A DNA stretch of 64,000 bases, taken from contig CALOBT010000025.1 of assembly GCA_942491575.1 (NCBI GenBank), positions 2,542,001 through 2,606,000 of the forward strand. The letters are read 5' to 3'. Positions 27,661 to 36,705 of the stretch are shown here, piece by piece. The stretch's first letter is position 1. Each line of letters begins with the position of its first letter. Under the pieces are notes generated by a model. That model saw only the letters and a program-made list of their open reading frames with translations, was not told the DNA's origin and ran no database searches. Source of the stretch: CAZHNW01 sp942491575 (GTDB lineage: Bacteria; Spirochaetota; UBA4802; UBA5550). Made by a program: the position numbers and the translations under genes.

Positions 27661-28077
27661 ATGATAGAATTTGAAGACAATATCTGTTTTGGGTGTGGAC
27701 AGGAAAACGAACACGGCCTTCAGCTCAAGTTACGATTTGACGACGACACAAAAACAACCTATGGTGAGTATGCAGCCACTGAATATCAGGAAGGCCCCCC
27801 TAATATCATACACGCCGGGATTGTCGCAGCAATACTTGACGAAACTATGATCACTGTGAACAAATATATGGACTCAGTTGCCATGACCAGTGAACTTACG
27901 ATACGTTATCTGCAACCGGCATTCATTAATGAGAACCTGTATATCCGGGGATGGTACGTCAAAAAAAGCAAACGTGTTATCGAAAACAGGGCAGAAATCG
28001 AAAACGAAATGGGAAAAATCGTCGCCCGAGCCAAAGGCAAGTATATAGAAGTCGAAGATATTCCGCAGCCCGAATAA
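27661..28077 (+). CDS. PaaI-type hotdog thioesterase
   Basis: 138 residues. The N-terminal signature NICFGCGQENEHGLQLKLRF is that of the thioesterase subgroup with Cys-x2-Cys at the start. The hotdog core then follows, with NIIHAGIVAAILDETM (central helix with the conserved His and acidic residue) and TSELTIRYLQPAFINENL. It should hydrolyse an acyl-CoA or related thioester; the substrate is unknown. It is followed 23 bases later by the tRNA-Leu gene on the same strand. Confidence 0.8.
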   Translation: MIEFEDNICFGCGQENEHGLQLKLRFDDDTKTTYGEYAATEYQEGPPNIIHAGIVAAILDETMITVNKYMDSVAMTSELTIRYLQPAFINENLYIRGWYVKKSKRVIENRAEIENEMGKIVARAKGKYIEVEDIPQPE

Positions 28078-28099
28078 TATCCACAGAAACATTCTATGC

Positions 28100-28183
28100 G
28101 CCGAAGTGGTGGAACTGGTAGACGCAGCGGACTCAAAATCCGCCGGGGGCAACCCTGTGAGGGTTCGATTCCCTCCTTCGGCA
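28100..28183 (+). tRNA. tRNA-Leu (anticodon CAA)
   Basis: 84 bases. The acceptor stem GCCGAAG pairs with CTTCGGC, followed by discriminator A. The anticodon arm is GCGGA-CTCAAAA-TCCGC, with CAA at positions 34-36. A long variable arm (GGGGGCAACCCTGTG region) and the T arm with GTTCGATTC support a class II leucine tRNA. CCA is not encoded. It reads the UUG codon. Confidence 0.95.
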
Positions 28184-28202
28184 CATTCTGAATATATACA
28201 GA

Positions 28203-28228
28203 AAGGCGACGAATATATTCGTCGCCTT
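28203..28228 (+). terminator. tRNA-Leu terminator
   Basis: Arms AAGGCGACGAA and TTCGTCGCCTT with a four-base loop, 20 bases after the tRNA. It is followed by CTCTAT rather than a pure T-run. Confidence 0.75.
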
Positions 28229-28380
28229 CTCTATACATGTTGAACATGAGCAGGGCCCGAAACGCAGGGTTGGTGTGGTGTTTCAGGTTTTTGGGGGTGG
28301 ATTTATGCAGGAAGCCCCACTCAATAATGTTCAAAAATACGCTAAATAAGTCCATTTATCCATGCAGGAATTTCCTGCAA

Positions 28381-28599
28381 TCAATGAAAATCCGAGATAT
28401 CTTCCACCGGAAGGGAACATTCAACTATTGTTCCGCTAAAGGCTGCAATAACACTTCCTGCTGCAGATCCGTAAATCTCACCATTTTCCGATATTGATTG
28501 TCTACGGTGCGTGCGAAAATTACTTTTTGAAGCCCTGGAAGCCGCATAATGAGAAACTGAGAAGCCTTCTGATGTTCTTTTCTGTTCTGATCCATACAC
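28381..28599 (-). CDS. Small hypothetical protein downstream of zinc ribbon gene
   Basis: 72 residues with a GTG start; AAGGAG lies nine bases before. It is Ser/Arg-rich at the N-terminus and hydrophobic in the middle (SAAGSVIAAFSGTIVE). It resembles nothing known to me. It lies 80 bases after the 47-residue gene on the same strand and may share its transcript. A short TGCAGGAA hairpin follows the stop (28363-28379). Confidence 0.45.
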   Translation of the reverse strand: MYGSEQKRTSEGFSVSHYAASRASKSNFRTHRRQSISENGEIYGSAAGSVIAAFSGTIVECSLPVEDISDFH

Positions 28600-28679
28600 C
28601 GTTTTACACTCCTTATATCTTATTGATGCTATGTTGTTACTTTCCCATTACTGGTGAAGCCGATGCCACAGTAAAAATT

Positions 28680-28823
28680 CTATACAAAACAGCTGGAAAA
28701 ACCGCAAAAACGGCAGTAGCGGCACCGGCCTTCAGGCACCAGAATGTTACCACATTCAGGACAACGTGATTCTTTTTTAAATATGGACCGATGATCTCTA
28801 TGAAAGTGCAGTCTGTATTTCAT
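28680..28823 (-). CDS. Tiny zinc-ribbon protein (47 residues)
   Basis: The start ATG (28823) has GGAGGAG eight bases before it. The product MKYRLHFHRDHRSIFKK is followed by CPECGNILVPEGRCRYCRF and CGFSSC, with six Cys in CxxC pairs of the rubredoxin-like, zinc-ribbon type (positions 21, 24, 34, 37, 40 and 45). The N-terminus is His-rich. Similar ribbons are found at the C-terminus of larger proteins, but here the gene is complete with its own promoter. It is AT-rich, beside tRNA-Leu. The function is unknown; RNA, DNA or protein binding are possible. Confidence 0.72.
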   Translation of the reverse strand: MKYRLHFHRDHRSIFKKESRCPECGNILVPEGRCRYCRFCGFSSCFV

Positions 28824-28850
28824 CACTTATCTCCTCCTGAATACACATGT

Positions 28851-28879
28851 ATAGTACATATTTGTTTAGTATAAATCAA
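28851..28879 (-). promoter_or_regulatory. Sigma-70-type promoter for zinc-ribbon gene
   Basis: On the minus strand TTGATT and TACTAT are separated by 17 bases. The -10 lies about 28 bases before the ATG, with the ribosome site in between. Confidence 0.55.
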
Positions 28880-29105
28880 GTACTTTTTTAAATTTTTTTC
28901 AGAAAATCAGTAAAAACATTGCGTCTGTTATCTGCCATCTTAAAACTTGGTAACTATCAGGTATGTTACCATCCATACCTTACAAAGAGAAAAAAATCAC
29001 CAGAGATGAGCTACATCTCCAATTTGAATTCAAAGTGTTTTCACTTTAATTCACACCAGGAGGATACTGAATTTCTGGAAACAAAATAAACTGGAATATA
29101 AAGTC

Positions 29106-30584
29106 ATGACAAAATCGATGTTTGATCCTGAAAAAAACCTTGAAGAGCTCCTGAAAATGGATGCGGAAGAAGTAGACCAGAACGCCGAAACCATAGGGGA
29201 GAAACCGGGTATAAAGGGACACGAATCTGAATTCCACTTTGATATTATACCGGAAGAACTGGAAGAGTATCTTAATACTTATGTAGTGGCTCAACCTGAA
29301 GCAGTCGAAGTTATTGCAACTAAAGTCTGTACTCACTTCAACCGGATGAAACTTGAACAGAAACTGAAAGATGAAGAAAAACTGATCGGTAATATAAAAA
29401 GTAATATTCTTCTCATCGGTCCAACCGGCGTGGGGAAGACATATATTATCAAATTGATAGCAAAAAAAATCGGTGTCCCCTTTGTAAAGGCTGATGCCAC
29501 TAAATTCAGTGAAACAGGATATGTTGGCGGTGATGTTGAAGATCTGGTACGTGAGCTGGTCCACGAAGCTGACGGTGACGTCACCAGGGCGGAGTATGGG
29601 ATAATTTATATCGATGAAATTGATAAAATTGCTTCTTCAGGAAGTTTCCATGGCCCTGACGTATCCCGCTCCGGTGTACAGCGCAACCTCCTGAAACTGA
29701 TGGAGGATTCTGATGTTGACCTGAAAACCCCCCATGACCTGGCATCACAGGTGGAAGCCGCAATGGAAGCCCAAAAAACCGGTAAAGTAAGCCGTCAAAA
29801 AATTAACACAAGAAATATCCTTTTCATAGTCTCAGGTGCTTTCGGCGGACTCGAGGAAATTATCAATAAACGTCTCAACAGACAATCAATCGGTTTCGAA
29901 AAAACAAAATATCGCGCAGAAGAAATACAGGATGTCATGAAAAACATCCGGACAGAAGACCTCCTGAAATTCGGTTTTGAATCAGAATTTATAGGACGCC
30001 TCCCCGTATATATCGTTCTTAACAGCCTTGGAGAGGAAGGACTCTTTAAAATTCTTAAAAACGAACACAGTACAGTCGTTCTGGGTAAAAAACTCGATTT
30101 CCGTGCCTATGGTATAGACCTGCAGTTCTCAGATGATGCCCTGAAAATACTTGCAGCAAGGGCCCACCTGGAAAAAACCGGTGCACGTGGACTCCTGGCG
30201 GTTTTTGAAAAACTTCTTATTAAATTCGAAAAATTACTTCCTTCAACGGAAATAAAGAAACTGCTAATCGACAAAAATGTAATCGAGAAACCAGAACAGA
30301 ACCTGAAGGAATTACTCCTGAAGGATGGTATTCAGAGATTCCAGAAAGAATTTCTTGTTGATCACGGTACTTTTCTGGAATTTAACGAAAAGGCTTCAAA
30401 AAAAATCGGGGAACTCGCCGAGAAGAGAAAGGTCCGCGTCAAAGACCTCTGTGATGAACTTTTCCACGATTATTTTCATGGAATGCGACTGATGAATCTT
30501 GAAAATTTCACCATCACGGAAGAAGCTGTCGACAGGCCCCAGGAGCATCTCGACGAATACATCAAAAACTACTATAAGAAATAA
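29106..30584 (+). CDS. ClpX-like AAA+ unfoldase without zinc-binding domain
   Basis: 492 residues. AAA+ motifs: Walker A GPTGVGKT (105-112), Walker B IIYIDE (166-171), and a sensor-2 region EKTGARGL near 358. The ClpX substrate-engaging pore loop (ETGYVGGDVE, about 136-145) is present, and a GF loop SIGFEKTK (about 261-268) matches the IGF loop that docks on ClpP. The N-terminal Cys4 zinc domain of ClpX is absent and replaced by an acidic stretch. The C-terminus is about 90 residues longer than standard ClpX. It is therefore likely a ClpX paralogue that may work with ClpP or unfold a particular substrate. Genes of this type occur beside ordinary ClpX in some genomes. Confidence 0.85.
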   Translation: MTKSMFDPEKNLEELLKMDAEEVDQNAETIGEKPGIKGHESEFHFDIIPEELEEYLNTYVVAQPEAVEVIATKVCTHFNRMKLEQKLKDEEKLIGNIKSNILLIGPTGVGKTYIIKLIAKKIGVPFVKADATKFSETGYVGGDVEDLVRELVHEADGDVTRAEYGIIYIDEIDKIASSGSFHGPDVSRSGVQRNLLKLMEDSDVDLKTPHDLASQVEAAMEAQKTGKVSRQKINTRNILFIVSGAFGGLEEIINKRLNRQSIGFEKTKYRAEEIQDVMKNIRTEDLLKFGFESEFIGRLPVYIVLNSLGEEGLFKILKNEHSTVVLGKKLDFRAYGIDLQFSDDALKILAARAHLEKTGARGLLAVFEKLLIKFEKLLPSTEIKKLLIDKNVIEKPEQNLKELLLKDGIQRFQKEFLVDHGTFLEFNEKASKKIGELAEKRKVRVKDLCDELFHDYFHGMRLMNLENFTITEEAVDRPQEHLDEYIKNYYKK

Positions 30585-30661
30585 TCCTGCAGCGAACTAT
30601 TGAAAGCCGGAGTTTCAACCGCAGGGAAACTTTTTAATTCTAATTTATCGAGGTTCCCTTA

Positions 30662-31978
30662 TCAGGGGCCTGTCAAACGCAGGCTTTTTATAAATGATAT
30701 CCGGACACCATGACAGACGGAGAGGCTTCCGGTAAGGTCTGCCTCCAGGCGGGAAATTCTCTCTTTATCCGGTTCTTCCGATCCTGTCAGCACCAGCTTA
30801 ATAAAAAATTTTCCATCTTCCTCAAGGGGTTCCAGTTTAAAAATTTCAAGATGGGGAAATTCCTTCAGCGTAACAATCCTGACTGTCTCCTTTGCATTAC
30901 TCCTCTGATAACCCTCTACCATGAAGATACTCAGGGGAACTGAAATCACCAGAAGAATGGCGATGGAAATAATAATCTGGTACATGGCCCTTTTCTTCAC
31001 CTGCTCCTGGTCCGCCAGGGGGGGATGGATTTCCATCATCCAGAAGACTACCGCTCCCGCCAGGCCTATGGAAACAAGGTTAATGACGAAAAGGACCGTT
31101 GCACCGTAGGCAATTTGCGGATTCATGGTACCAATACCGATTCCTATATTACAGAGTGGAGGCATCAATGCCACGGCAATGGCTATTCCCACCAGGGTGG
31201 AACTGATTTTTTCATTGGCATACCCGTAGGCCCCCACTATTCCCGACGCAAGGGCCACCAAAACGTCAAACAGTGTCGGATGAGTTCTGGAAAGAATCTC
31301 CGGTGAATATTCGGGAATCGGCACCAGGTATGAAATAACCGTTGAAATAACAACCGCCCACATGATGCCCTTAAATATCGAAGTGAGTGATGTCCGAATG
31401 AGATAAATATCTCCCCAGATAACCCCGAGGGAAAAGGCAAGTATCGGCGTCATCAGGGGCGCCACAATCATCGCACCGATAATGGTTGCCGAAGATCCCT
31501 GAATAAGACCCGCAGTTGCTATTATACAGGAAAGAATCGTAAGAATATAATAGGGCATGGAGGGACGGGCTCCCTGGTAAAGCACTTCATATACCGTTTT
31601 TCCCTGTTTTTCCTTATCGCGTATTTTTTTATAGGAGCGACGTTTTTCCTGCCAGAAGGCGGGGTTTATATAATTACTGAAGGTCCGTTCTTCTTCATTG
31701 ATTACATGTTCAACTATATCTCTAAGCTCTGAACGATGTACTTCAGGGCCCTTCTTCTCTTTTTTATTTTCTTTTTCTTTTTCGGAAGTTTCTTCGCGGT
31801 CCTCTATCTCTTCACTTCCCCCTGAGCCTTCTTCCGCCTTTTTCTTCCTTCGCCCCGGTCTCTCTTTTGGAGAAGAGGAGATTTCTTCCTCGACGGTAAC
31901 TTCTTCTGAAATGACATTTTCTTCCTTTTCACCTGCTCCCGAAGAGAAAATGTTTTTTATTTTATCTCGCAATCCCAT
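30662..31978 (-). CDS. DUF389-family membrane protein
   Basis: 438 residues. A long charged N-terminus (residues 10-80, many E and K) is followed by six or more membrane helices with the DUF389 hallmark: GSSATIIGAMIVAPLMTPILA (given as hydrophobic core), LGIAIAVALMPPLCNIGIG. The C-terminal soluble part is TLKEFPHLEIFKLEPLEEDG. The family has no assigned transport substrate in most bacteria. The ferredoxin gene lies seven bases upstream on the same strand, so co-transcription is likely. Confidence 0.8.
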   Translation of the reverse strand: MGLRDKIKNIFSSGAGEKEENVISEEVTVEEEISSSPKERPGRRKKKAEEGSGGSEEIEDREETSEKEKENKKEKKGPEVHRSELRDIVEHVINEEERTFSNYINPAFWQEKRRSYKKIRDKEKQGKTVYEVLYQGARPSMPYYILTILSCIIATAGLIQGSSATIIGAMIVAPLMTPILAFSLGVIWGDIYLIRTSLTSIFKGIMWAVVISTVISYLVPIPEYSPEILSRTHPTLFDVLVALASGIVGAYGYANEKISSTLVGIAIAVALMPPLCNIGIGIGTMNPQIAYGATVLFVINLVSIGLAGAVVFWMMEIHPPLADQEQVKKRAMYQIIISIAILLVISVPLSIFMVEGYQRSNAKETVRIVTLKEFPHLEIFKLEPLEEDGKFFIKLVLTGSEEPDKERISRLEADLTGSLSVCHGVRISFIKSLRLTGP

Positions 31979-31985
31979 ATAATTC

Positions 31986-32156
31986 TCAAATTTCTATTAT
32001 TGATTTTTCTTTGCAGACATCTACACAGGAACCGCAGTCGATGCAGTGCTGAGTGTTGATTACTCTCTGGTCTCCCACCTGGCTTATAGCATCGGCGGGA
32101 CATATTTTTTCGCAGTCACCGCAGTTTGTACAGCTGTCTTCAATAACAAAGGCCAT
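31986..32156 (-). CDS. Small 2[4Fe-4S] ferredoxin
   Basis: 56 residues from the ATG at 32156, which has GGAGA six bases before it; a longer start is rejected. Two cluster motifs are intact: CTNCGDCEKICP and CIDCGSCVDVC, the latter followed by KEKSIIEI. It is a bacterial clostridial-type electron carrier. It is encoded between the AsmA and DUF389 genes. Confidence 0.88.
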   Translation of the reverse strand: MAFVIEDSCTNCGDCEKICPADAISQVGDQRVINTQHCIDCGSCVDVCKEKSIIEI

Positions 32157-32257
32157 GACAATTCTCCGCATCTTTATTTTTATATTCTTTTCGCAATTGC
32201 CCAGTTGTTTTGCCATTGAGCCACAGAGACTCAAAGTTTAAATGTCTTGTTGCAACA

Positions 32258-32290
32258 ATTCCCGGTGGTGTCAAATACACCACCGGGAAT
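32258..32290. terminator. Strong inverted-repeat terminator
   Basis: A 14-base arm (ATTCCCGGTGGTGT) and its exact reverse complement enclose a five-base loop, 16 bases after the AsmA-like gene stop. Confidence 0.8.
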
Positions 32291-32305
32291 AAAATATTCA
32301 TCTGC

Positions 32306-33754
32306 TTAAAACAATTTCTTTAATTTTTTCTTTGACTTTTTTGTCGCTTTTTTTGTCGCTTTTTTCGTCTGGGTTTTAGCCACATCCTTAGCCTTATCCT
32401 TTGCTGCATCCCCGACCGAACCGGCGGCTTTTTTCACCAGTTCCTTCATGGACGGCAGTTTCGGGGCGACAAGTTTTGTCTTCGGGCTTACATAGGTTCC
32501 CTTAACTGCATATTCAAGATAAACCTTCCCGTCCTTGTTGACCAGGGGTTTCATGGCGGCATCCGTTATCTGTTCTTTTTTAACATATTTTTTCATGCTC
32601 CCGGTTATCATTTTCCCGGCTGTTTTATCAATACCGCTTCTGATTGATTTTCCATGTTTCTTTTCCAGGAGAAGACTCATATTCATGTCGATGGCCTTTG
32701 TATTCGTATTGGCCTTGCCACCGAAACTCATGGCGAAATCACCGGTTTTTATATTTCCTTCTTTAAGGGTAATGGCTCCCCCCTTGTACCAGACTGTAAC
32801 ATATCCGTTTTTCCACTTCAGGTCTTTACCGAGAAATTTCAGCTTGCCGCAATATTTTTGAAGGGCATCAACGGATTTCAGACTTTCAAGGATCTGCAGT
32901 CCCGTCATATGGCCGTAGGGGCTTCCCAGCTTGATGGAGACTTCAGGATTCAGAATCTTTGTTTTCACATCAAAGGGCTTCACATTCCCCCGGGCAGAGA
33001 TACCGATATCAAATGACTCAACGGAACCGGACTTTGATACGCCCACAGTTTTGATACCCATATCAAGATTGAGCTTCACCTGGTTCTTTTGATCCAGGGC
33101 CTCAGGATCGATTTTAATTGAATGGACCAGGGTTGTAAGGTTATAAATCTGCACAGTCTGCTTCGACTGTTGGTCAACAAAGGTTACGGTCCCTTTTTCG
33201 ATACCGATTTTTCCTACACCGACTGCAATTGGAATATCTTCCGCCTTCAGGGGTTTTGACGGTTTTTTTGCATCTTCCCTCATCTGCCGTTCGAGTTCCG
33301 CCCTCTCTTCAGGGGTCATAGGTTTTGACCGGGTAAGGTCGTCGAAGTTCATGCCTCCCTTGGGGCCCCGTACTACATTAATTACCGGCTCATAGAGGAT
33401 CAGTTCTTTAAGGGTAATTTTTTTCTGTAAAATTTCTCCGAATTTCACCTTGAATTTAAAGGCCTTCAGTCCCACAAAAAGATCATTTGCCGCAACGGGC
33501 TTTCCCTTCAGGGCCTCCAGCTGTTTTGCGGATTTAAAATTCGATATTTTAACTTCCTCTACCTCAATCCCCGAAAGGACGGAAAAGATGCCCACATTGA
33601 TGTCAGATATGGTTACATGACGGTTCAGGGCGCTCCGCATCTGATCTTCGATAAATTTTTTATCCACAACTACCATAATGACAATACTTGCTATCACCAG
33701 GAGCATTACAATGCCGCCTACAAGTCCAAGAAGCCACTTCAAGATTCGTTTCAT
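32306..33754 (-). CDS. AsmA-family envelope protein with Lys-rich tail
   Basis: 482 residues. A single N-terminal membrane anchor (WLLGLVGGIVMLLVIASIVIM) is followed by a periplasmic AsmA/DUF748-type beta-rich domain (DINVGIFSVLSGIEVEEVKI, then LKELILYEPVINVVRGPKGG). The C-terminus from about residue 440 is a Lys/Ala repeat (AKDKAKDVAKTQTKK, ATKKATKK and similar). AsmA-like proteins are thought to help transport lipids between membranes. The gene ends in a strong terminator. Confidence 0.8.
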   Translation of the reverse strand: MKRILKWLLGLVGGIVMLLVIASIVIMVVVDKKFIEDQMRSALNRHVTISDINVGIFSVLSGIEVEEVKISNFKSAKQLEALKGKPVAANDLFVGLKAFKFKVKFGEILQKKITLKELILYEPVINVVRGPKGGMNFDDLTRSKPMTPEERAELERQMREDAKKPSKPLKAEDIPIAVGVGKIGIEKGTVTFVDQQSKQTVQIYNLTTLVHSIKIDPEALDQKNQVKLNLDMGIKTVGVSKSGSVESFDIGISARGNVKPFDVKTKILNPEVSIKLGSPYGHMTGLQILESLKSVDALQKYCGKLKFLGKDLKWKNGYVTVWYKGGAITLKEGNIKTGDFAMSFGGKANTNTKAIDMNMSLLLEKKHGKSIRSGIDKTAGKMITGSMKKYVKKEQITDAAMKPLVNKDGKVYLEYAVKGTYVSPKTKLVAPKLPSMKELVKKAAGSVGDAAKDKAKDVAKTQTKKATKKATKKSKKKLKKLF

Positions 33755-33976
33755 ATTATTTCTCCTTAGTATATATAGAAGTAGTATGAGATTTTCTCAT
33801 TCTACCCCCCAAAAGCCCGTTTAAAAATTACCGGAATAATTCCCGGCTGAATAAATAATCATTGCACTGACAGGCAGTAATATAATCGTATCCTGCAGAG
33901 TGAATGAATCGGTAAAACGTTACTTTAGACCTGATAAGTTTACGAATCAAGAAAAATTCTAAATAATGAGGATTCC

Positions 33977-34723
33977 ATGACGCCGCAGCAGAAACATTTT
34001 ATGAAAAAGGCCACCCGGAAAATCGGAAAGGCCCTCTTCCAGTATGATTTAATCAATGAAGGTGACTCCATTGCCGTGGCAATTTCCGGCGGCAAGGATT
34101 CCTATATTTTGCTGGAAGTCCTGGCGGACCGTCAGAAGTACCTTCCCATAGACTTTCAGCTTCATGCAGTCCATGTCAATATTGAAGAGGTTCCCTACGA
34201 AACTGACCGTGATACCCTTGAGATGTTTTGCGGTGAAAGGAAGATACCCTTCCACTACCGCGATGTATCTATAGAATGGGGGGAAGAACCGGAACTGAGC
34301 CCCTGTTTTCTCTGTTCCTGGAACCGCCGGAAGGAATTATTCACGGCATGTGCCGAACTCGGCTGCAATAAACTGGCCCTGGGGCATCATCGTGATGACA
34401 TGATTGAGACCTTTGTAATGAACATGATTTTTCAGGGATCACTCTCCACAATGCCGCCGAAACTCTCAATGTTCCGCGGCGACGTTCACATTATCCGGCC
34501 CCTCGCCCTCCTTGGAGAAAAAAAGCTCATTGAATTTGCGCAGGTCATGGAATATCCAGCCCAGAAGAAGGAATGCCCCTACGGGGACGACACTAATAGA
34601 AACGCGGTAAAAAATATTATCGATGAGATGGAAAAACTGAATAAACATGCCCGGAACAGTATCTTCAAGGCCATGTCAAATCCCCACACTGAGTACCTCT
34701 TCCCGGCACAGAAGAAAAAATAA
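33977..34723 (+). CDS. ttcA: tRNA 2-thiocytidine biosynthesis protein TtcA-like
   Basis: 248 residues. The PP-loop SGGKDS (37-42) binds ATP. Cys pair CFLC (about 109-112) and the late CPYGDDTNR match TtcA, which thiolates cytidine 32 of tRNA using an iron-sulfur cluster. The characteristic GHHRDDMIETF follows. It is cytoplasmic and monocistronic. The shorter TtcA-like form is typical of anaerobes, so the exact tRNA position modified is not certain. Confidence 0.85.
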   Translation: MTPQQKHFMKKATRKIGKALFQYDLINEGDSIAVAISGGKDSYILLEVLADRQKYLPIDFQLHAVHVNIEEVPYETDRDTLEMFCGERKIPFHYRDVSIEWGEEPELSPCFLCSWNRRKELFTACAELGCNKLALGHHRDDMIETFVMNMIFQGSLSTMPPKLSMFRGDVHIIRPLALLGEKKLIEFAQVMEYPAQKKECPYGDDTNRNAVKNIIDEMEKLNKHARNSIFKAMSNPHTEYLFPAQKKK

Positions 34724-34976
34724 TCTCCCCTCCGGAATGTCAAAATCCCTTTTCTGACAGTAAATATTCCGACCATGCAAGTTTTTTAGAAATTTGCGAT
34801 TTAGATACTGAGTATAATAATCAGCAAAGACAGAAAAAGCAGACTTCGTTTTTACAGCTATTTAATTATTTTATTATAGCCTTTCTGCTGATGTTATGGT
34901 ATCTTAAGCAATAATAAAAAAACCAGGAAAATTGGAAACCATCGCGGAATGATCTGCAGGAAAAAAGTAATTAATT

Positions 34977-35762
34977 ATGAAAAATTTTCTTTATCAAATA
35001 ACTTTATTGTTCTTTTTATCAAGTGCATTATTTGCTGAAACAGAGATACGCATTACAAACGGTGAATGGGAACCGTATATGGGTGAATATTGTCCGCATT
35101 ACGGTTTAGCTTCCCATATTGTTTCAGAAGCATTCAAACTGGAAGGCATTAAAGTCAAATGGCGTTTTTATCCGTGGAAGCGTGCATTAATGCTGGCAAA
35201 AAGGGGAAAAAGATGGGAAGCTTCCTGCTGCTGGTGGCCAAGCGAAGAAATCAGTAAGAATTTTTTCATTAGCGAACCTGTCTGTGAAAGCTCCGTAGTA
35301 TTTTTCCACTTAAAAGATTATAAATTTACCTGGAACTCAATCGATGACTTAAAAGGATTAAGGATCGGTGGTACCTTTGAATATGATTACAGCAGTGAAT
35401 TCATGAATGCTATGAATAAAAAAAGAATCCATGTTGAGCTGGTTGCCAATGATGAACTGAATTACAGGAAATTGTTAAAAAAGCGGATAGTAATATTTCC
35501 GAATGATCCCCTCGTAGGATACTCGCAGATTAGAAATACCTTCCCTCCAGAGAAAGCGAAACTCTTTACACATCATCCTAAAAAACTTCAGTCGACAAGT
35601 CTCAACCTGATCATATCGAAGCAATCGAAAAACGGAAAATTATTTTTGAGAATATTTAATTCAGGTTTAAAGAAACTGAAAAACAGCGGCAAATTGGATA
35701 AGATGCTCAAAGATGTTTGGATTGGAAAATATGACAAACAAAAAACTAAATGGAAAGAGTAG
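34977..35762 (+). CDS. Periplasmic solute-binding protein (SBP_bac_3-like)
   Basis: 261 residues. A signal peptide (YQITLLFFLSSALFAE) is followed by the ABC-type periplasmic binding fold: EIRITNGEWEPYMGEY, then LASHIVSEAFKLEGIKVKWRFYPW (shortened here to their key parts) and LKGLRIGGTFEYDYSSEF. These match polar amino-acid binding proteins, often in spirochaetes also chemotaxis or sensor ligands. No ABC permease is adjacent. It is AT-rich compared with neighbours. The ligand is unknown. Confidence 0.78.
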   Translation: MKNFLYQITLLFFLSSALFAETEIRITNGEWEPYMGEYCPHYGLASHIVSEAFKLEGIKVKWRFYPWKRALMLAKRGKRWEASCCWWPSEEISKNFFISEPVCESSVVFFHLKDYKFTWNSIDDLKGLRIGGTFEYDYSSEFMNAMNKKRIHVELVANDELNYRKLLKKRIVIFPNDPLVGYSQIRNTFPPEKAKLFTHHPKKLQSTSLNLIISKQSKNGKLFLRIFNSGLKKLKNSGKLDKMLKDVWIGKYDKQKTKWKE

Positions 35763-36035
35763 ACAAAAAATATGGCTGTTTATTATGCATCGTTTTGATG
35801 TACGGAAAACGGTATTTTTAAGGCAATATCGATTCTGGAAGTTTCGGTAGCCGGGAAATGCCACAACTCTGGGGGAGATAAATTCATTCAACCTGTTCTT
35901 CTTAATCCGGTCTGAGCTTAATGCTCGCCGATGAGCTTTTCCTATGAGATTAGAGGTAAAAACGTGAAATAATTTGTATAATATGAAGGAGCGATAGCGC
36001 GATTGCCCCTTCGGACTATCCATCGCACCTTCAGT

Positions 36036-36392
36036 TTACTCATTATACCCGCATCCCTCATAGGGGCTCAGAGCCTCATCCCTGTCAAGGTGCTCCACCT
36101 CGTCATAATGGGGGAAGCCGGCGCACATTCCGGGCCTGAATGAATGAATAGAGCAGGCGCCGAGACCATTTTCATCTTCAGTATAATGTTTGCACCTGTA
36201 ATGATATGGAAGATCCTCTTCAGGGTTCTCAAATTTAAAAACGAGCATGGGAAATATCAGGTATATTTCTGAAAATTTCGGGTCAATTTTCGGAGTTTTC
36301 AGCCAGTATTCGTATGCCGTCTGCAGCATATCCGGGGCTTCCGCAAGTCTCACATCCTGGCAGCAGGTCCCGCAGCGGATACAGTCTCCCAT
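36036..36392 (-). CDS. YkgJ-family Cys-cluster protein
   Basis: About 118 residues from the ATG at 36392 (AGGGAG six bases before). GDCIRCGTCCQDV is the CxxCxxCC motif of the zinc/iron-chelating YkgJ family; later Cys (YRCKHY, ACSIHSFRPGMC, EGCGY) complete the cluster. Family members are thought to bind metal and some modify or bind proteins. It is monocistronic. Confidence 0.8.
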   Translation of the reverse strand: MGDCIRCGTCCQDVRLAEAPDMLQTAYEYWLKTPKIDPKFSEIYLIFPMLVFKFENPEEDLPYHYRCKHYTEDENGLGACSIHSFRPGMCAGFPHYDEVEHLDRDEALSPYEGCGYNE

Positions 36393-36705
36393 ATTTTTCT
36401 CCCTGCACCCTTGGCGATTGGTCAATAAAAAGATTGCCAAAAAGGTGTACCTTCATTATATTGGTTATTTTTAAAATCAGGACTATCCTGAAATACTTGC
36501 AGTATTTATCAATCAATTATTATTATCCTTAAAATAACAGACGCTATTGCCATGACCGTATACTTTAAAAAATCAACCGGTTACGGGACTATTCAATTTC
36601 AGAAGGGAAAAAGCTTTACCGGGACAGCAAAAATTTACTGAAATTTCTGCTGTTTATACTATACTTTTACATACAACATCGCAGATAACATAAATGGAGA
36701 AAACC

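Noticed and set aside
27906..28355. 149-codon minus-strand frame across tRNA-Leu
   Set aside because: It runs through the tRNA and the thioesterase gene on the opposite strand; a typical shadow.
28237..28769. Two plus-strand frames after tRNA-Leu
   Set aside because: They have no ribosome sites and overlap the better supported minus-strand small genes.
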